Shown piece by piece: positions 7,265 through 15,507 of a DNA stretch of 44,707 bases (positions are counted from its first letter, which is position 1; every line of letters starts with the position of its first letter). A program made the translations under genes and the position numbers. The DNA is from Microcaldota archaeon. GTDB taxonomy: Archaea > Micrarchaeota > Micrarchaeia > Micrarchaeales > CABMGC01. The stretch is from the NCBI GenBank assembly GCA_021848025.1, contig JAJZND010000025.1:1-44707 (forward strand), written 5' to 3'. The notes below the pieces were generated by a model, which ran no database searches, was not told where the DNA came from, and worked only from the letters and a program-made list of their open reading frames with translations.

Positions 7265-9014
7265 CATTACTATTACTAATGCCATAGTTGTTTATACGGT
7301 ATATCGCAAAGGTCTTGCCCTCTGAAGTTGTCTGAGTGGCCAACTGCGTTAGCGAATATTTGTGCATTATCGAATTGCATGTTAAGCTTGTGCCTGGAAC
7401 TGAGCACCAGTAGCCGTAATCGAAATCGAAGCAGCTATAACTGCTTATGTAATTCCTGATCGTCTGGTTGTCTGCACTCGCATAAATGTAGCTGATGCTT
7501 GCGGAGCTTCTGCCTAAATCATACCACATCTCAGGAGTGAATGAAAAAACAAGGCAGTTTGAAGGCACTGCTGCATAGTTGTTGTATATGAACTGCGTTG
7601 CAGAATACGGCTGGTATTCCTGAGGCATTGTCTGCGGCTTCTGGGTTATCTGAGCCAGCGCAGTTGAAAAAGGATACAATAAGAACAAAGCGATAAGGAA
7701 AGCGTACAATGCAGCATGCAAGACGCCTGCCTTCTGCTGTTTCCTAGCCCTGGCTCCTCTGCGTCTACCGGGCAGACTTGCCGACCATGAGATAAATCTG
7801 TATGTGCCTTCTATTCCAAGCGCTGAGAAGATCGCTATTTCGGGCATCAGCTCAAGCATGAACCTTGAATCGACGCCGTAGTTTGCACCTCCGGCATAGA
7901 ACGATGCGTAGAAAAGCATGTAAAAAAGGAAGAGGATGCTTAGTGAAAGCACTGCAGGGAGCATCATGCTATTCCTCCTCTGAAGCACAGCATAGGCTAT
8001 GCCAAGAATCGATGCGACAGTGACTATGCCGTTGAATATTGCAGGATAGAAGTTGGACATGCCAAGCAGGAAAGACGAATTTTCTATCAAATTTTTATAC
8101 ATTGTATGAAGGGAGAAGAGGGGGGATGAATTCTGCCCGTAATTAGGATTCTGCAGCTCATAATGTATGTAATAGATCTGCGGAGCAAGAAGCACGACAA
8201 GTGCCAGGACTATCAGCAGGAATCTCTCGTCTTCCAGGAGCGATCTCTTCAGGTAGCTGGCCTTCAGCTTTATATTCTTCTTTATGCTGCTGCCTCCAAG
8301 AATGAAGTATGCTGCAAAGAAAACAGGCAGGAGAAGTATGGCTTCTATCCTCAGGTATATGACCATTACAAGCGAGAAGACCGCAAGCAGGAAGGTTTTA
8401 TTGTTCCTCCTCTCAGCAAACACTGCGAGGAAAAAGAGGCTTATCAGGGTAAAGAGCATGAATGGCAGGTCCACTGATGCCTGGGTCCTCGACCAGGTTA
8501 TCACACCCGGTAGAAGGGCGAGAGAGAATGCAGATATCAGAGATATTCTCCTGCTTTTGAAGAGGACAGAGCTGACCAGGAAAACTGCAAGTATCGAAAG
8601 GGAACCTGCAAGAAGCTCCATAGCGAAGGCCGTGCTTGTGCTTATGCCGAAGAGCGCAAAGGCGAGTGCGATGAAAAAGGACCACCCTACAGGGTCATGA
8701 TATACTGCCTGCACGTAGCACTGGTGCAGGTAGCCTGTGCCGAAAAGGCACCAGAGGGAACTGCCGCTTGAGAGTATATTCACTGCGATGCCCTGGTATA
8801 TATTCTCATCGAAGTAGAGCTGCTCGACAGGGCTTACATAGAGCAGCGAGAAGATTAAAAAGAATGCGATTATCAGGGCCAGGAGAGCGATGGTCAGCCT
8901 GTCTGCGCATGGCCTGATTGCCTCCCGCACCTCATTTCTGAATAGGAACAGTGCGATTAGGAATCCTGCGAACGAGGAGGCTTCAGCCGCGGTAAGAATA
9001 TATCCCACTATCAT
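7257..9014 (-). CDS. GT-C type membrane glycosyltransferase (GT39/ArnT-like)
   Basis: The 585-residue protein has roughly twelve hydrophobic segments. Its first outside loop carries the acidic pair typical of GT-C enzymes in YFDENIYQGIA (residues 67-77, Asp69-Glu70), followed by YHDPVGWSFF (105-114). Such enzymes move a sugar from a polyprenyl-phosphate donor to a protein or lipid on the outer face of the membrane. A soluble C-terminal domain with several Cys (SYSCFDFDYGYWCSV) follows the last segment. Its ATG overlaps the TGA of the carbamoyltransferase gene (ATGA), so the two are translationally coupled and probably modify the same glycan. Donor and acceptor are not known. Confidence 0.85.
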   Translation of the reverse strand: MIVGYILTAAEASSFAGFLIALFLFRNEVREAIRPCADRLTIALLALIIAFFLIFSLLYVSPVEQLYFDENIYQGIAVNILSSGSSLWCLFGTGYLHQCYVQAVYHDPVGWSFFIALAFALFGISTSTAFAMELLAGSLSILAVFLVSSVLFKSRRISLISAFSLALLPGVITWSRTQASVDLPFMLFTLISLFFLAVFAERRNNKTFLLAVFSLVMVIYLRIEAILLLPVFFAAYFILGGSSIKKNIKLKASYLKRSLLEDERFLLIVLALVVLLAPQIYYIHYELQNPNYGQNSSPLFSLHTMYKNLIENSSFLLGMSNFYPAIFNGIVTVASILGIAYAVLQRRNSMMLPAVLSLSILFLFYMLFYASFYAGGANYGVDSRFMLELMPEIAIFSALGIEGTYRFISWSASLPGRRRGARARKQQKAGVLHAALYAFLIALFLLYPFSTALAQITQKPQTMPQEYQPYSATQFIYNNYAAVPSNCLVFSFTPEMWYDLGRSSASISYIYASADNQTIRNYISSYSCFDFDYGYWCSVPGTSLTCNSIMHKYSLTQLATQTTSEGKTFAIYRINNYGISNSNAT

Positions 9015-10714
9015 TTTTTAGCCGCCTTGTTCTCTACGAAGTAATCTCCGATGAACATGTATCTGGTCTTTGTCTTTTCCATTGTTTCTATGGCATCTGC
9101 AGGGCTTAGCACTATTGGCATGCCATGGATATTGAAGCTGGTATTCAGCACCACCCCGCATCCAGTTTTCTTTTTAAGCGCTTCGATCAGAGCCCTGTAG
9201 CTTCTGTTCTCATTACCAAGCATTTGCGGCCTCGCTGTCATATCTATATGAACAACAGAGCGCATCTGCTCCGCGTAAGCACCTTTTACCTTGTATGCTG
9301 TTGTCATGAATCTGTCCCTGCTCTTCACGCCCTCAAGCGCTTTGACAGCCTCTTCTTCCAGCATGCTTGGCGCAAACGGCTGGTACCACTCCCTGTGCTT
9401 TACGTAAATATTTAGCATGTCCTTGGCGCTGCTTGAATCCGCACTGGCTAGTATGCTTCTGTTGCCCAGGGCACGCGGCCCGTACTCCATTCTATCCTGG
9501 AACCAGAAGAGGTACTCGCCATCGCCTATTATCTCTGCGGCATGCGAATGCTTGTCTGCATCGATCTCATATTTGAGCCTTCCGTTCTGCCTCAGGCTTT
9601 CTAGTATTTGTTCATCTGAATATGAATTGCCAAGGTATGCATCCCTAAAATCGTAGCTGGAGATGCCATTAAGCTCATGGTTTGCAACCATAGCTGCGCC
9701 GAGTGCAATTCCGCCATCGCCCATGTGGGGAAAAACAAAATGCTCCTTTACGACATCAAGATCCTTTATGCGCATGTTAAGCTTCACATTTGACATTATG
9801 CCTCCTGCAAATGCAAAGCTCCTGCTGCCTGATTCTTCGGAATAGTTCCTGACCAGTTCGACAGCGACATGCTCCAGCAGCTGCTGCACCATGTATGAGA
9901 ATTGCTCCCTTGGCATAGACCACGCCAGCCTGTTCAGCATGTCGTATTGCCTTACCGGACCGTACTTGGCAGTTATCTCTGTTCCCTTGATGCTGAAAAA
10001 ATCCTTTAGCTTGTTCTCTTCAAACGTGAACGGGTACGAGTACTCTGCCATGGCCATGACCTTGCCCTCGTCCTCAAGCTCGCGCATGCCCACTATGTTC
10101 GTAGCCTGCTCGTAGAAGACGCCTATGCTGTTCCGGGCTGAGATTGAATGCCTCTTTTCCAGCCTCCCGTCTGAAAAGTCGCTTATGGTGCAGCTCTCGC
10201 CGTCACCTAGGCCGTCCATTGTTATAACAGCCGCCCTCTTGAATCCGGAAGTGTATGCGGCGGTTGCCGCATGGGAAGCATGATGGTTAGCGCAGTAAAG
10301 TTCAGGATTTTCAAAGCCAAGGTGCCTGAGCTCTCGCCTTATCGCTCCTTTGCTTATGACACGGCAGCCTGGCAGCACCCCTATCGTAGTCATCGAGTAT
10401 TTTGTGAAGCGCATGAGGCTCTCATGCCTTGGCTTCAGCATCTTCCTTCTGCGGAAGCGATAGTAGCTCTCCTTCTGCCAGGGGAAAATCCTTGAAATAG
10501 TCTTGGTAAATTCAGCAGTAGGGAATGCCACAACATTGACTTCAGCAGGCTTTATCTGTGCAAACTCAAGCGCTGCTTTTATCGAATTCGAGGGAAAGCT
10601 TACCTCAAGCTTCCGCTTCGTGTAGCGCTCTTCGTTTGCAGCAAATATTATCAAGTCATTATGGATAAGGACCGCCCCTGAATCATGACCGTCCCAAATT
10701 CCAAGTATGTACAT
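9011..10714 (-). CDS. Carbamoyltransferase, NodU/CmcH (TobZ-like) family
   Basis: These enzymes activate carbamoyl phosphate with ATP through a YrdC-like or ASKHA site and transfer the carbamoyl group to a hydroxyl on a sugar or antibiotic. The 567 residues are full length. The N-terminal kinase-like fold begins YILGIWDGHDSGAVLI, with NHHASHAATAAY and AVITMDGLGDGES carrying the metal and nucleotide ligands. The C-terminal domain has DRMEYGPRALGNRSILA, then HREWYQPFAPSM and VVLNTSFNIHGMPIV, all diagnostic. It is followed in the same operon by a GT-C glycosyltransferase, which points to carbamoylation of a surface sugar. A TATA-like box (10741-10750) lies 25-30 bases before its start. Confidence 0.93.
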   Translation of the reverse strand: MYILGIWDGHDSGAVLIHNDLIIFAANEERYTKRKLEVSFPSNSIKAALEFAQIKPAEVNVVAFPTAEFTKTISRIFPWQKESYYRFRRRKMLKPRHESLMRFTKYSMTTIGVLPGCRVISKGAIRRELRHLGFENPELYCANHHASHAATAAYTSGFKRAAVITMDGLGDGESCTISDFSDGRLEKRHSISARNSIGVFYEQATNIVGMRELEDEGKVMAMAEYSYPFTFEENKLKDFFSIKGTEITAKYGPVRQYDMLNRLAWSMPREQFSYMVQQLLEHVAVELVRNYSEESGSRSFAFAGGIMSNVKLNMRIKDLDVVKEHFVFPHMGDGGIALGAAMVANHELNGISSYDFRDAYLGNSYSDEQILESLRQNGRLKYEIDADKHSHAAEIIGDGEYLFWFQDRMEYGPRALGNRSILASADSSSAKDMLNIYVKHREWYQPFAPSMLEEEAVKALEGVKSRDRFMTTAYKVKGAYAEQMRSVVHIDMTARPQMLGNENRSYRALIEALKKKTGCGVVLNTSFNIHGMPIVLSPADAIETMEKTKTRYMFIGDYFVENKAAKK

Positions 10715-10738
10715 ATTCTCAACCTGTTGTAAAGGTAG

Positions 10739-10752
10739 ATTTTTATACCTGA
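10739..10752 (-). promoter_or_regulatory. TATA box for the carbamoyltransferase/glycosyltransferase operon
   Basis: On the minus strand this reads CAGGTATAAAAATC, a good archaeal box A, placing the transcript start within a few bases of the ATG at 10714. A separate AT-rich box (10764-10774) on the other strand serves the small Sec61-beta gene. Confidence 0.55.
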
Positions 10753-10782
10753 TTGGTTAAGTAAGATTAAATAAATGATACA

Positions 10783-10944
10783 ATGGCTACTTTATCCACA
10801 CCTCAATCGCAGGCAGGTGTTCTCAGCTTCTACGATGCGCCTGAAAAAGGGCCTCTGCTTAATGTGAAGATTTTCCTTGGAGTAGTCTTTGCCTTTTCAG
10901 TGGTAGTGCTGATTTTTGATCATTTCCTGGCTGCTGCAGCCTGA
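10783..10944 (+). CDS. secG: Protein translocase subunit Sec61-beta (SecG)
   Basis: This 53-residue tail-anchored protein has the family layout. A polar N-terminus leads into AGVLSFYDAPEKGPLLNVKI, which matches the conserved amphipathic segment before the membrane (the usual pattern is AGLIRFYDEE..GPKI.P). One membrane helix follows (FLGVVFAFSVVVLIF) and a short AAA tail. Sec61-beta joins SecY and SecE in the protein-conducting channel and helps stabilise it. The gene is short and easily missed. It is alone between the divergent carbamoyltransferase operon and a convergent regulator gene, which is common for this gene in archaea. Confidence 0.85.
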   Translation: MATLSTPQSQAGVLSFYDAPEKGPLLNVKIFLGVVFAFSVVVLIFDHFLAAAA

Positions 10945-10953
10945 GAGAGAGAC

Positions 10954-11841
10954 TCAATCCACCTTTGCAAAAAGGTCCCTCCTTTTTTCCCTTACCGTGC
11001 CATTCTCAGCCAATATATAAAGCACGCCCCTTGTTGCTTCCTCTTCCATGTTCAGGCTTTCAGATATCTCAGAAACCTTCTTCTCCCCTTCTCCGAGAAG
11101 CTTGAAGATCGCGCCTGTGTACTTGTCGATGAATGGCCTCTTCACTATGTAATATTTTTTGTTGAAGCCCCTTGTTCCGAGTATCAGACCCTGACTAATC
11201 CTGCTTTCTAGGCTCAGCGAAACGCTTGCTGCCTCAGCCTCCGAATTCAGCACAAGATATCCTTGTTCGTTAAGCAGCTTTATCTCCTCGCTGTCAAAAG
11301 GCAGCGGTTCTGGCCTCGGATACTGGCTGCTTTCCTGCTGCCTTTTCTCCGGAGTAGACGCTGCTGCATATCCGGACTTCTGACCCTGCTTCTTGCGCAT
11401 TAGAAATTTATCATACACATTTTTTGCTATGCTGTATACGCCTTTTTCTTCCCTGCCTTTCTTGTAGAGCATGACTGCCTTTGACTCCACGAGCCTGTCG
11501 AGAATCTGTTTCTCCCTTGCATTAAGTATTTTGCTTATGTTCTCCTCATTTCTCATTGAATACCTTACAGTATCAAGTTTTTTCAGCACCGCAATCTCTT
11601 CGGCAGAGAGCTCTGAAGGAGCAGATGGCGCATTCTTTTGCTGCGCCTGCCTGGCTTGCGGAGGCGGTGACAGTGACTGGCCGGCAAGCATGCTCGCTAT
11701 ATCGGATTTCTTTGCGAATAGAAAGGCCTTGTCGCTATACTTGAAGAATTCTACCTCGTCAGATTCAGTAAGGTTCAGATTCTCAAGCACTTCGTATGGC
11801 AGGTAAATGGCAAATTTGTTATTCTGCTTGTAGATCTTCAT
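10954..11841 (-). CDS. AbrB-like (SpoVT) domain protein with winged-helix C-terminus
   Basis: The first 45 residues (KIYKQNNKFAIYLPYEVLENL, then LTESDEVEFFKYSDKAFLFAKK) look like the swapped-hairpin AbrB DNA-binding fold. A low-complexity linker rich in Pro, Gln and Ala follows, then a helical middle, and a final helix-turn-helix-like part (YTGAIFKLLGEGEKKVSEISESL). A DNA-binding regulator is likely; the target is not known. TTG at 11850 would add three residues, but the ATG at 11841 lies about 25 bases from the AT-rich box near 11860, which fits a leaderless mRNA. It is transcribed away from the NAD(P)HX repair gene and shares its promoter region. Confidence 0.6.
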   Translation of the reverse strand: MKIYKQNNKFAIYLPYEVLENLNLTESDEVEFFKYSDKAFLFAKKSDIASMLAGQSLSPPPQARQAQQKNAPSAPSELSAEEIAVLKKLDTVRYSMRNEENISKILNAREKQILDRLVESKAVMLYKKGREEKGVYSIAKNVYDKFLMRKKQGQKSGYAAASTPEKRQQESSQYPRPEPLPFDSEEIKLLNEQGYLVLNSEAEAASVSLSLESRISQGLILGTRGFNKKYYIVKRPFIDKYTGAIFKLLGEGEKKVSEISESLNMEEEATRGVLYILAENGTVREKRRDLFAKVD

Positions 11842-11852
11842 TTCTACCAATC

Positions 11853-11868
11853 ATTTAAAATAAATACT
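11853..11868. promoter_or_regulatory. Shared AT-rich box for two divergent leaderless genes
   Basis: CATTTAAAATAAATAC sits about 20-25 bases from the ATG of the AbrB-like gene on one side (11841) and from the ATG of the NAD(P)HX gene on the other (11885). Read in either direction it resembles an archaeal box A, so one AT-rich core may start transcription both ways. Confidence 0.4.
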
Positions 11869-11884
11869 GTTGTATTGGATAACT

Positions 11885-13441
11885 ATGGTCTCTAAACATT
11901 TAAAACGCTTTGTCAGGTATACTGGAGAGAACCTAAACAGCCTCGGACTTATAGGCCTGATACACAACTGCAGGTATCTGGGCATAGATGAAGTGCAGCT
12001 TGTAGAGAATGCTTCCAGAAGTTTATCGGACTTCATATCCAAGACCGATTCCTCGGGAAAGGTGGTTGTGGTCTGCAGCCCTGGCTTTGAAGGCGCCGTA
12101 GCGCTTGCCGCTGCAAGAAACCTTCAGAAAGAGAAGGAAGTTGGTATATTTATCCTTAGCGGACCTTCCGGAAACGAAATGGCATTCGCAAAAACGCTGA
12201 TTCCTATAGAGAAGAGCACCTTCTTTGATGTAGTGCGCTCTGCAGAAGAAGGGCGGGAGGGTCTTGCACGGCTTCTGGACGGCAACCTTACGATACTTGA
12301 GGCGATCTCCGAAACAGGGCATTTATACACAGACAGCCTGAGATATGTGCTGCGGGCCATTTATGGCTATAGGGAAAAACACAGGCTTAGAACCAAAGTA
12401 ATTTCGCTCAATTACCCTAGGAGAGTAGAGCGCATTAAGCTTGGCGACGGCCTCTCGCAGGAACCTGACTATATTTTCTCTTTGCATAAGAGAGGATACG
12501 GCTTAGAAGGCCTACGGTCGAAGGTGGTTGTGCGGGAGATAGGTATACCAATAGAGGCGGAGCTCTTCTCTGGCCCCGGAGACATGCTCTCCGCATACAT
12601 ACCAAGACACAGAGAGTATGACAAACGCATGAGTGGCAAGGTTGTTGTAATAGGAGGAAGCAAAAAGTACCATGGTGCACCGGTGCTTGCTGCGCATGCC
12701 GTTAATAATACACTAATGGCTATGAAGATAGGCGCTGGCTTTGCGCGCCTCTACGTGCCTGAAACAATACTTAACGTTGCCAGAAGTCTCTCGCCGAACA
12801 TAATAGTGAGCAGGCTCGGGAATACGCATCTTGAAGAGGGAGATGTTGCATTCGTCAAGCAGGATATAGAGAGCTCAAGTGCACTTGTGATAGGCATGGG
12901 CCTTGGAAAGGAGAAGGAGACTGCCGATGCAGTTATGGCGATCTTTGATATAGCGAAGAGCCTTAACAAGAAGACAGTAATTGATGCAGATGCTATAGGT
13001 GTGATAAATGATTATGGCAGGCTCTGGCCCAATGCAATAATAACGCCGCATGAAAACGAATTCAGGTCAATAGCTGAAGAGCCACCTGATGAAGAGCACC
13101 TTTATGACCGGGCTTCTGCGGCAGTAAGGGAAGCCCGCGAACTTAATGCTATAGTGGTGCTCAAAGGCCACAATACAATAGTCACTGATGGGGAACGCGT
13201 AAAGATAAACGGCTCATCCACGGCTGCGCTTGCCACTATGGGAACCGGGGACATTCTTTCTGGCATAATAGGAGGGTACGCTGCTGCAGGAGCAGATGCC
13301 TTTGTTTCTGCAGTCGCAGGAGTGCATTTGCATTCGATAATCGGAGATTCACTTGGCGTAGATTACGGCAAGCATGTGATAGCGCAAGATGTGCTCAATG
13401 ACATCTCAAAGACATTGAGGGTAATAGAGAGGTTGACATGA
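11885..13441 (+). CDS. nnrD: ADP-dependent NAD(P)HX dehydratase fused to a degenerate epimerase domain
   Basis: Damaged hydrated NAD(P)H (NAD(P)HX) is restored by a dehydratase (NnrD) after epimerisation by NnrE. The C-terminal part is a good NnrD: GGSKKYHGAPVLAAHAV, then KIGAGFARLYVPETI, IDADAIGVI, TPHENEF, VVLKGHNTIV and ATMGTGDILSGIIGGYAAAG (ATP-site Gly and catalytic Asp). The N-terminal third should be NnrE. It keeps the LVENAS helix and the fold spacing, but the usual NNGGDG loop reads CSPGFEGAVAL and the IPSG motif is absent. The epimerase is therefore probably inactive or repurposed. A TTG at 11870 could add five residues; the ATG at 11885 fits the promoter better. Confidence 0.9.
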   Translation: MVSKHLKRFVRYTGENLNSLGLIGLIHNCRYLGIDEVQLVENASRSLSDFISKTDSSGKVVVVCSPGFEGAVALAAARNLQKEKEVGIFILSGPSGNEMAFAKTLIPIEKSTFFDVVRSAEEGREGLARLLDGNLTILEAISETGHLYTDSLRYVLRAIYGYREKHRLRTKVISLNYPRRVERIKLGDGLSQEPDYIFSLHKRGYGLEGLRSKVVVREIGIPIEAELFSGPGDMLSAYIPRHREYDKRMSGKVVVIGGSKKYHGAPVLAAHAVNNTLMAMKIGAGFARLYVPETILNVARSLSPNIIVSRLGNTHLEEGDVAFVKQDIESSSALVIGMGLGKEKETADAVMAIFDIAKSLNKKTVIDADAIGVINDYGRLWPNAIITPHENEFRSIAEEPPDEEHLYDRASAAVREARELNAIVVLKGHNTIVTDGERVKINGSSTAALATMGTGDILSGIIGGYAAAGADAFVSAVAGVHLHSIIGDSLGVDYGKHVIAQDVLNDISKTLRVIERLT

Positions 13442-13507
13442 TACTGGCAACATTTAAAAAATTAAGCTCACAGTATGTATCTGATTTGATAGAAAGCATT
13501 GGTTTTT

Positions 13508-14035
13508 ATGGACATAGTTTCTCCGTATGATCCGCAGGAAGAGGAAGCGCTTGAGGTATCGAGGGGCAAGAATGCCATAACTTATAGCGAGGTGAGCATA
13601 GCAGGGCCGATGGCATTCTGGATAATACTGCTCGTGCTTGCTTTCGTCTCGAAAGTATTTGCAAACGTGAATATCGCGAACTCGAGCCCAGCACTTTACT
13701 ACATATTTTACCATTATTATTATTTCATGATGTTTGCGCCGGGCATCTTCATATTGCCGCTTATTGTAGGCGCACTCATTGGCAGAAGCGTAGGGATAAA
13801 CTCCAATGACTTTGCAAGCGCCATGAAGGCCAGCCTTATAGACGGGGCTTATGCCTCTATAGTGTACATAATAGCAGTATTCATAATATACGAGATGATG
13901 ATATATTTTACCGGGCTTCCCGCGTGGAGCGTGCTTCAGGTAGCAATCAACCTGATTGCAGAACCTATCGTAGTTCTCATCGCAGTCATCATGGTCCTAG
14001 CTGCACTGGCTTACTCCAAGATGAACGGGGCTTAG
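13508..14035 (+). CDS. Polytopic membrane protein of unknown function
   Basis: The 175-residue product has an acidic, cytosolic N-terminus (DIVSPYDPQEEEALEV) followed by four hydrophobic segments: MAFWIILLVLAFVSKVF, FAPGIFILPLIVGALIG, ASIVYIIAVFIIYEMMIYF and EPIVVLIAVIMVLAALAY. The helix layout recalls small Yip1-like proteins, but no motif proves it. A TTG at 13499 could add three residues. The last bases overlap the stop of the convergent YchF gene. Confidence 0.7.
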   Translation: MDIVSPYDPQEEEALEVSRGKNAITYSEVSIAGPMAFWIILLVLAFVSKVFANVNIANSSPALYYIFYHYYYFMMFAPGIFILPLIVGALIGRSVGINSNDFASAMKASLIDGAYASIVYIIAVFIIYEMMIYFTGLPAWSVLQVAINLIAEPIVVLIAVIMVLAALAYSKMNGA

Positions 14036-15213
14036 CCTTTCTTTGCAGCACTCACTATCTTGATAACGTCGTTGTCCTTTAGCACATAGCTTTTTTGCAG
14101 CCTTACCTTCTTCTTTGCGTCTATGGCATAAAGCATATTGGCAGCTATGTCGGTGTGTATCTTTCCGGCAAGGTCAAGAGCCGTTGCTCCTGAAGGCATT
14201 AAAAAGACGTCTGGCAGCACATTTCCGAAGTGGTCAGTGAATTTATTCTCGTCTTCCACAGGATAAACTGCTATTTCACAAAGCACTTCGAACGCTGCCT
14301 TGTCCAGTATCTCGTGCACGCCAGTACCTCCGTGTTCGCTTACGTATCTGGACATGTACTCTATGGCATTCTTCTGCTCCTGGCTTACTTCTTTGAGTAT
14401 CTTTATTGAATCCGATGCCAGATAGGCATTGTATTCTATCACTCCGCTCTGTTCCGCCTTTCTTATTGCCAGTTCTACAGCTGCAGAGCATCCGACAACA
14501 GGTATGCCGTCAAGCTTATTCTTCAATTCCGCAAGCGCGCCTGGCTTCGATTTGTCCAGCTTGTTTGCAGCAACTATAATCGGCTTGTTCAGCTCAAGAA
14601 AATGCCTGGAAAAGGCCTTTATCGCATCTGCATCCCAGGTTATGCGATACGTAGGCAGACTGCACCTCTCCGCTGCAGTTGAAACCTGGTCTTCGGTGGG
14701 CTTGAAGCCGGATAGCACTTCTGCGAGTGCACGCACACCGTCATCCATCTTTGATATTTTATTTATGTGCCTTGAAATTATCTCAGATATCCAGCTTGCC
14801 AGCTCTTCCCTCACCATCTTCACTTCCTCTGAAGGGTCAAATCCGCTAGCCGGATTGCCTGCAAGATCAGTCTGACCGCTTAAATCCACAACCTGTATGA
14901 GCAGGTCTGCTTCAACAAGGTCGTTCAGAAACTGATTCCCCATCCCCTTGCCAAGATGAGCGCCCGGAACAAGTCCTGCAACATCCACTATTTTCACTGG
15001 TATCTGCCGTATTCCGTTCCTGCATAGGGAGTTCCTGGGCTTGCACTTTACACCAAGCTCAACTTCAGGGCACGGTCTTGCTATATAAGATACACCCATG
15101 TTCGGCTTTATTGTAGTGAATGGATAGTCTGCTATCTCTGCACTCACGTGTGTTGCCGCAGAGAAAAAAGTGCTTTTGCCTTTGTTTGGAGAACCTACCA
15201 GGCCGAAAATCAT
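14032..15213 (-). CDS. ychF: YchF/OLA1-type translational GTPase (TGS domain)
   Basis: Members of this Obg-related group hydrolyse ATP or GTP and associate with ribosomes. The 393 residues are the normal length of the archaeal branch. G1 is GSPNKGKST (7-15), with Lys where bacteria usually have Val. The switch region is [11 protein letters not shown]3 is DVAG (77-80) followed by [16 protein letters not shown], and G4 is NKLD (217-220). The C-terminal TGS domain includes [17 protein letters not shown] and ends [17 protein letters not shown] Cys pair in [14 protein letters not shown] is typical of archaeal members. It starts close to the tRNA-Leu promoter and runs in the opposite direction. Confidence 0.95.
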   Translation of the reverse strand: MIFGLVGSPNKGKSTFFSAATHVSAEIADYPFTTIKPNMGVSYIARPCPEVELGVKCKPRNSLCRNGIRQIPVKIVDVAGLVPGAHLGKGMGNQFLNDLVEADLLIQVVDLSGQTDLAGNPASGFDPSEEVKMVREELASWISEIISRHINKISKMDDGVRALAEVLSGFKPTEDQVSTAAERCSLPTYRITWDADAIKAFSRHFLELNKPIIVAANKLDKSKPGALAELKNKLDGIPVVGCSAAVELAIRKAEQSGVIEYNAYLASDSIKILKEVSQEQKNAIEYMSRYVSEHGGTGVHEILDKAAFEVLCEIAVYPVEDENKFTDHFGNVLPDVFLMPSGATALDLAGKIHTDIAANMLYAIDAKKKVRLQKSYVLKDNDVIKIVSAAKKG

Positions 15214-15258
15214 TGTAAACCAACTTAAGCTAGGTATTATTAAGCTATTTTCTAATTA

Positions 15259-15271
15259 AATTATATAATAT
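15259..15271 (+). promoter_or_regulatory. TATA box for tRNA-Leu
   Basis: AATTATATAATAT is centred about 29 bases before the first base of the tRNA, the usual archaeal spacing. Confidence 0.55.
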
Positions 15272-15293
15272 CCTGCATTCTTAATATAGCTAC

Positions 15294-15379
15294 GCGGGGG
15301 TGGCAGAGCTTGGTCAAATGCGACAGGTTCAGGGCCTGCTTCCTTTGTGGATTCGAGAGTTCAAATCTCTCCCCCCGCA
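15294..15379 (+). tRNA. tRNA-Leu (anticodon CAG)
   Basis: The acceptor GCGGGGG (15294-15300) pairs with CCCCCGC (15372-15378), with discriminator A and no encoded CCA. The D arm contains GGCAGAGCTTGGTCAAATGC. The anticodon arm is ACAGG-TTCAGGG-CCTGC with anticodon CAG, reading CUG; its outer pair is an A-C mismatch. A long variable arm, as expected for leucine, precedes the T arm GAGAG-TTCAAAT-CTCTC. There is no intron. Confidence 0.96.
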
Positions 15380-15507
15380 AACAGAATTAACAGGACATCG
15401 CAAATTGCTTTCAGATTTGTCTAAGCAGGCATACACTTTGCGGCTTGTAAGATTCCCTACAGAACAAGCTTCTTGGGCTTTGTAATGTGGAATAAAGCAG
15501 TATATAG

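Noticed and set aside
8284-8700. Frame of 138 codons opposite the glycosyltransferase
   Set aside because: Basic, low-quality translation with no motif, fully inside a well-supported gene on the other strand.
15300-15485. Frame that begins in tRNA-Leu
   Set aside because: It overlaps the tRNA, has no promoter of its own, and reads like noise after the tRNA.
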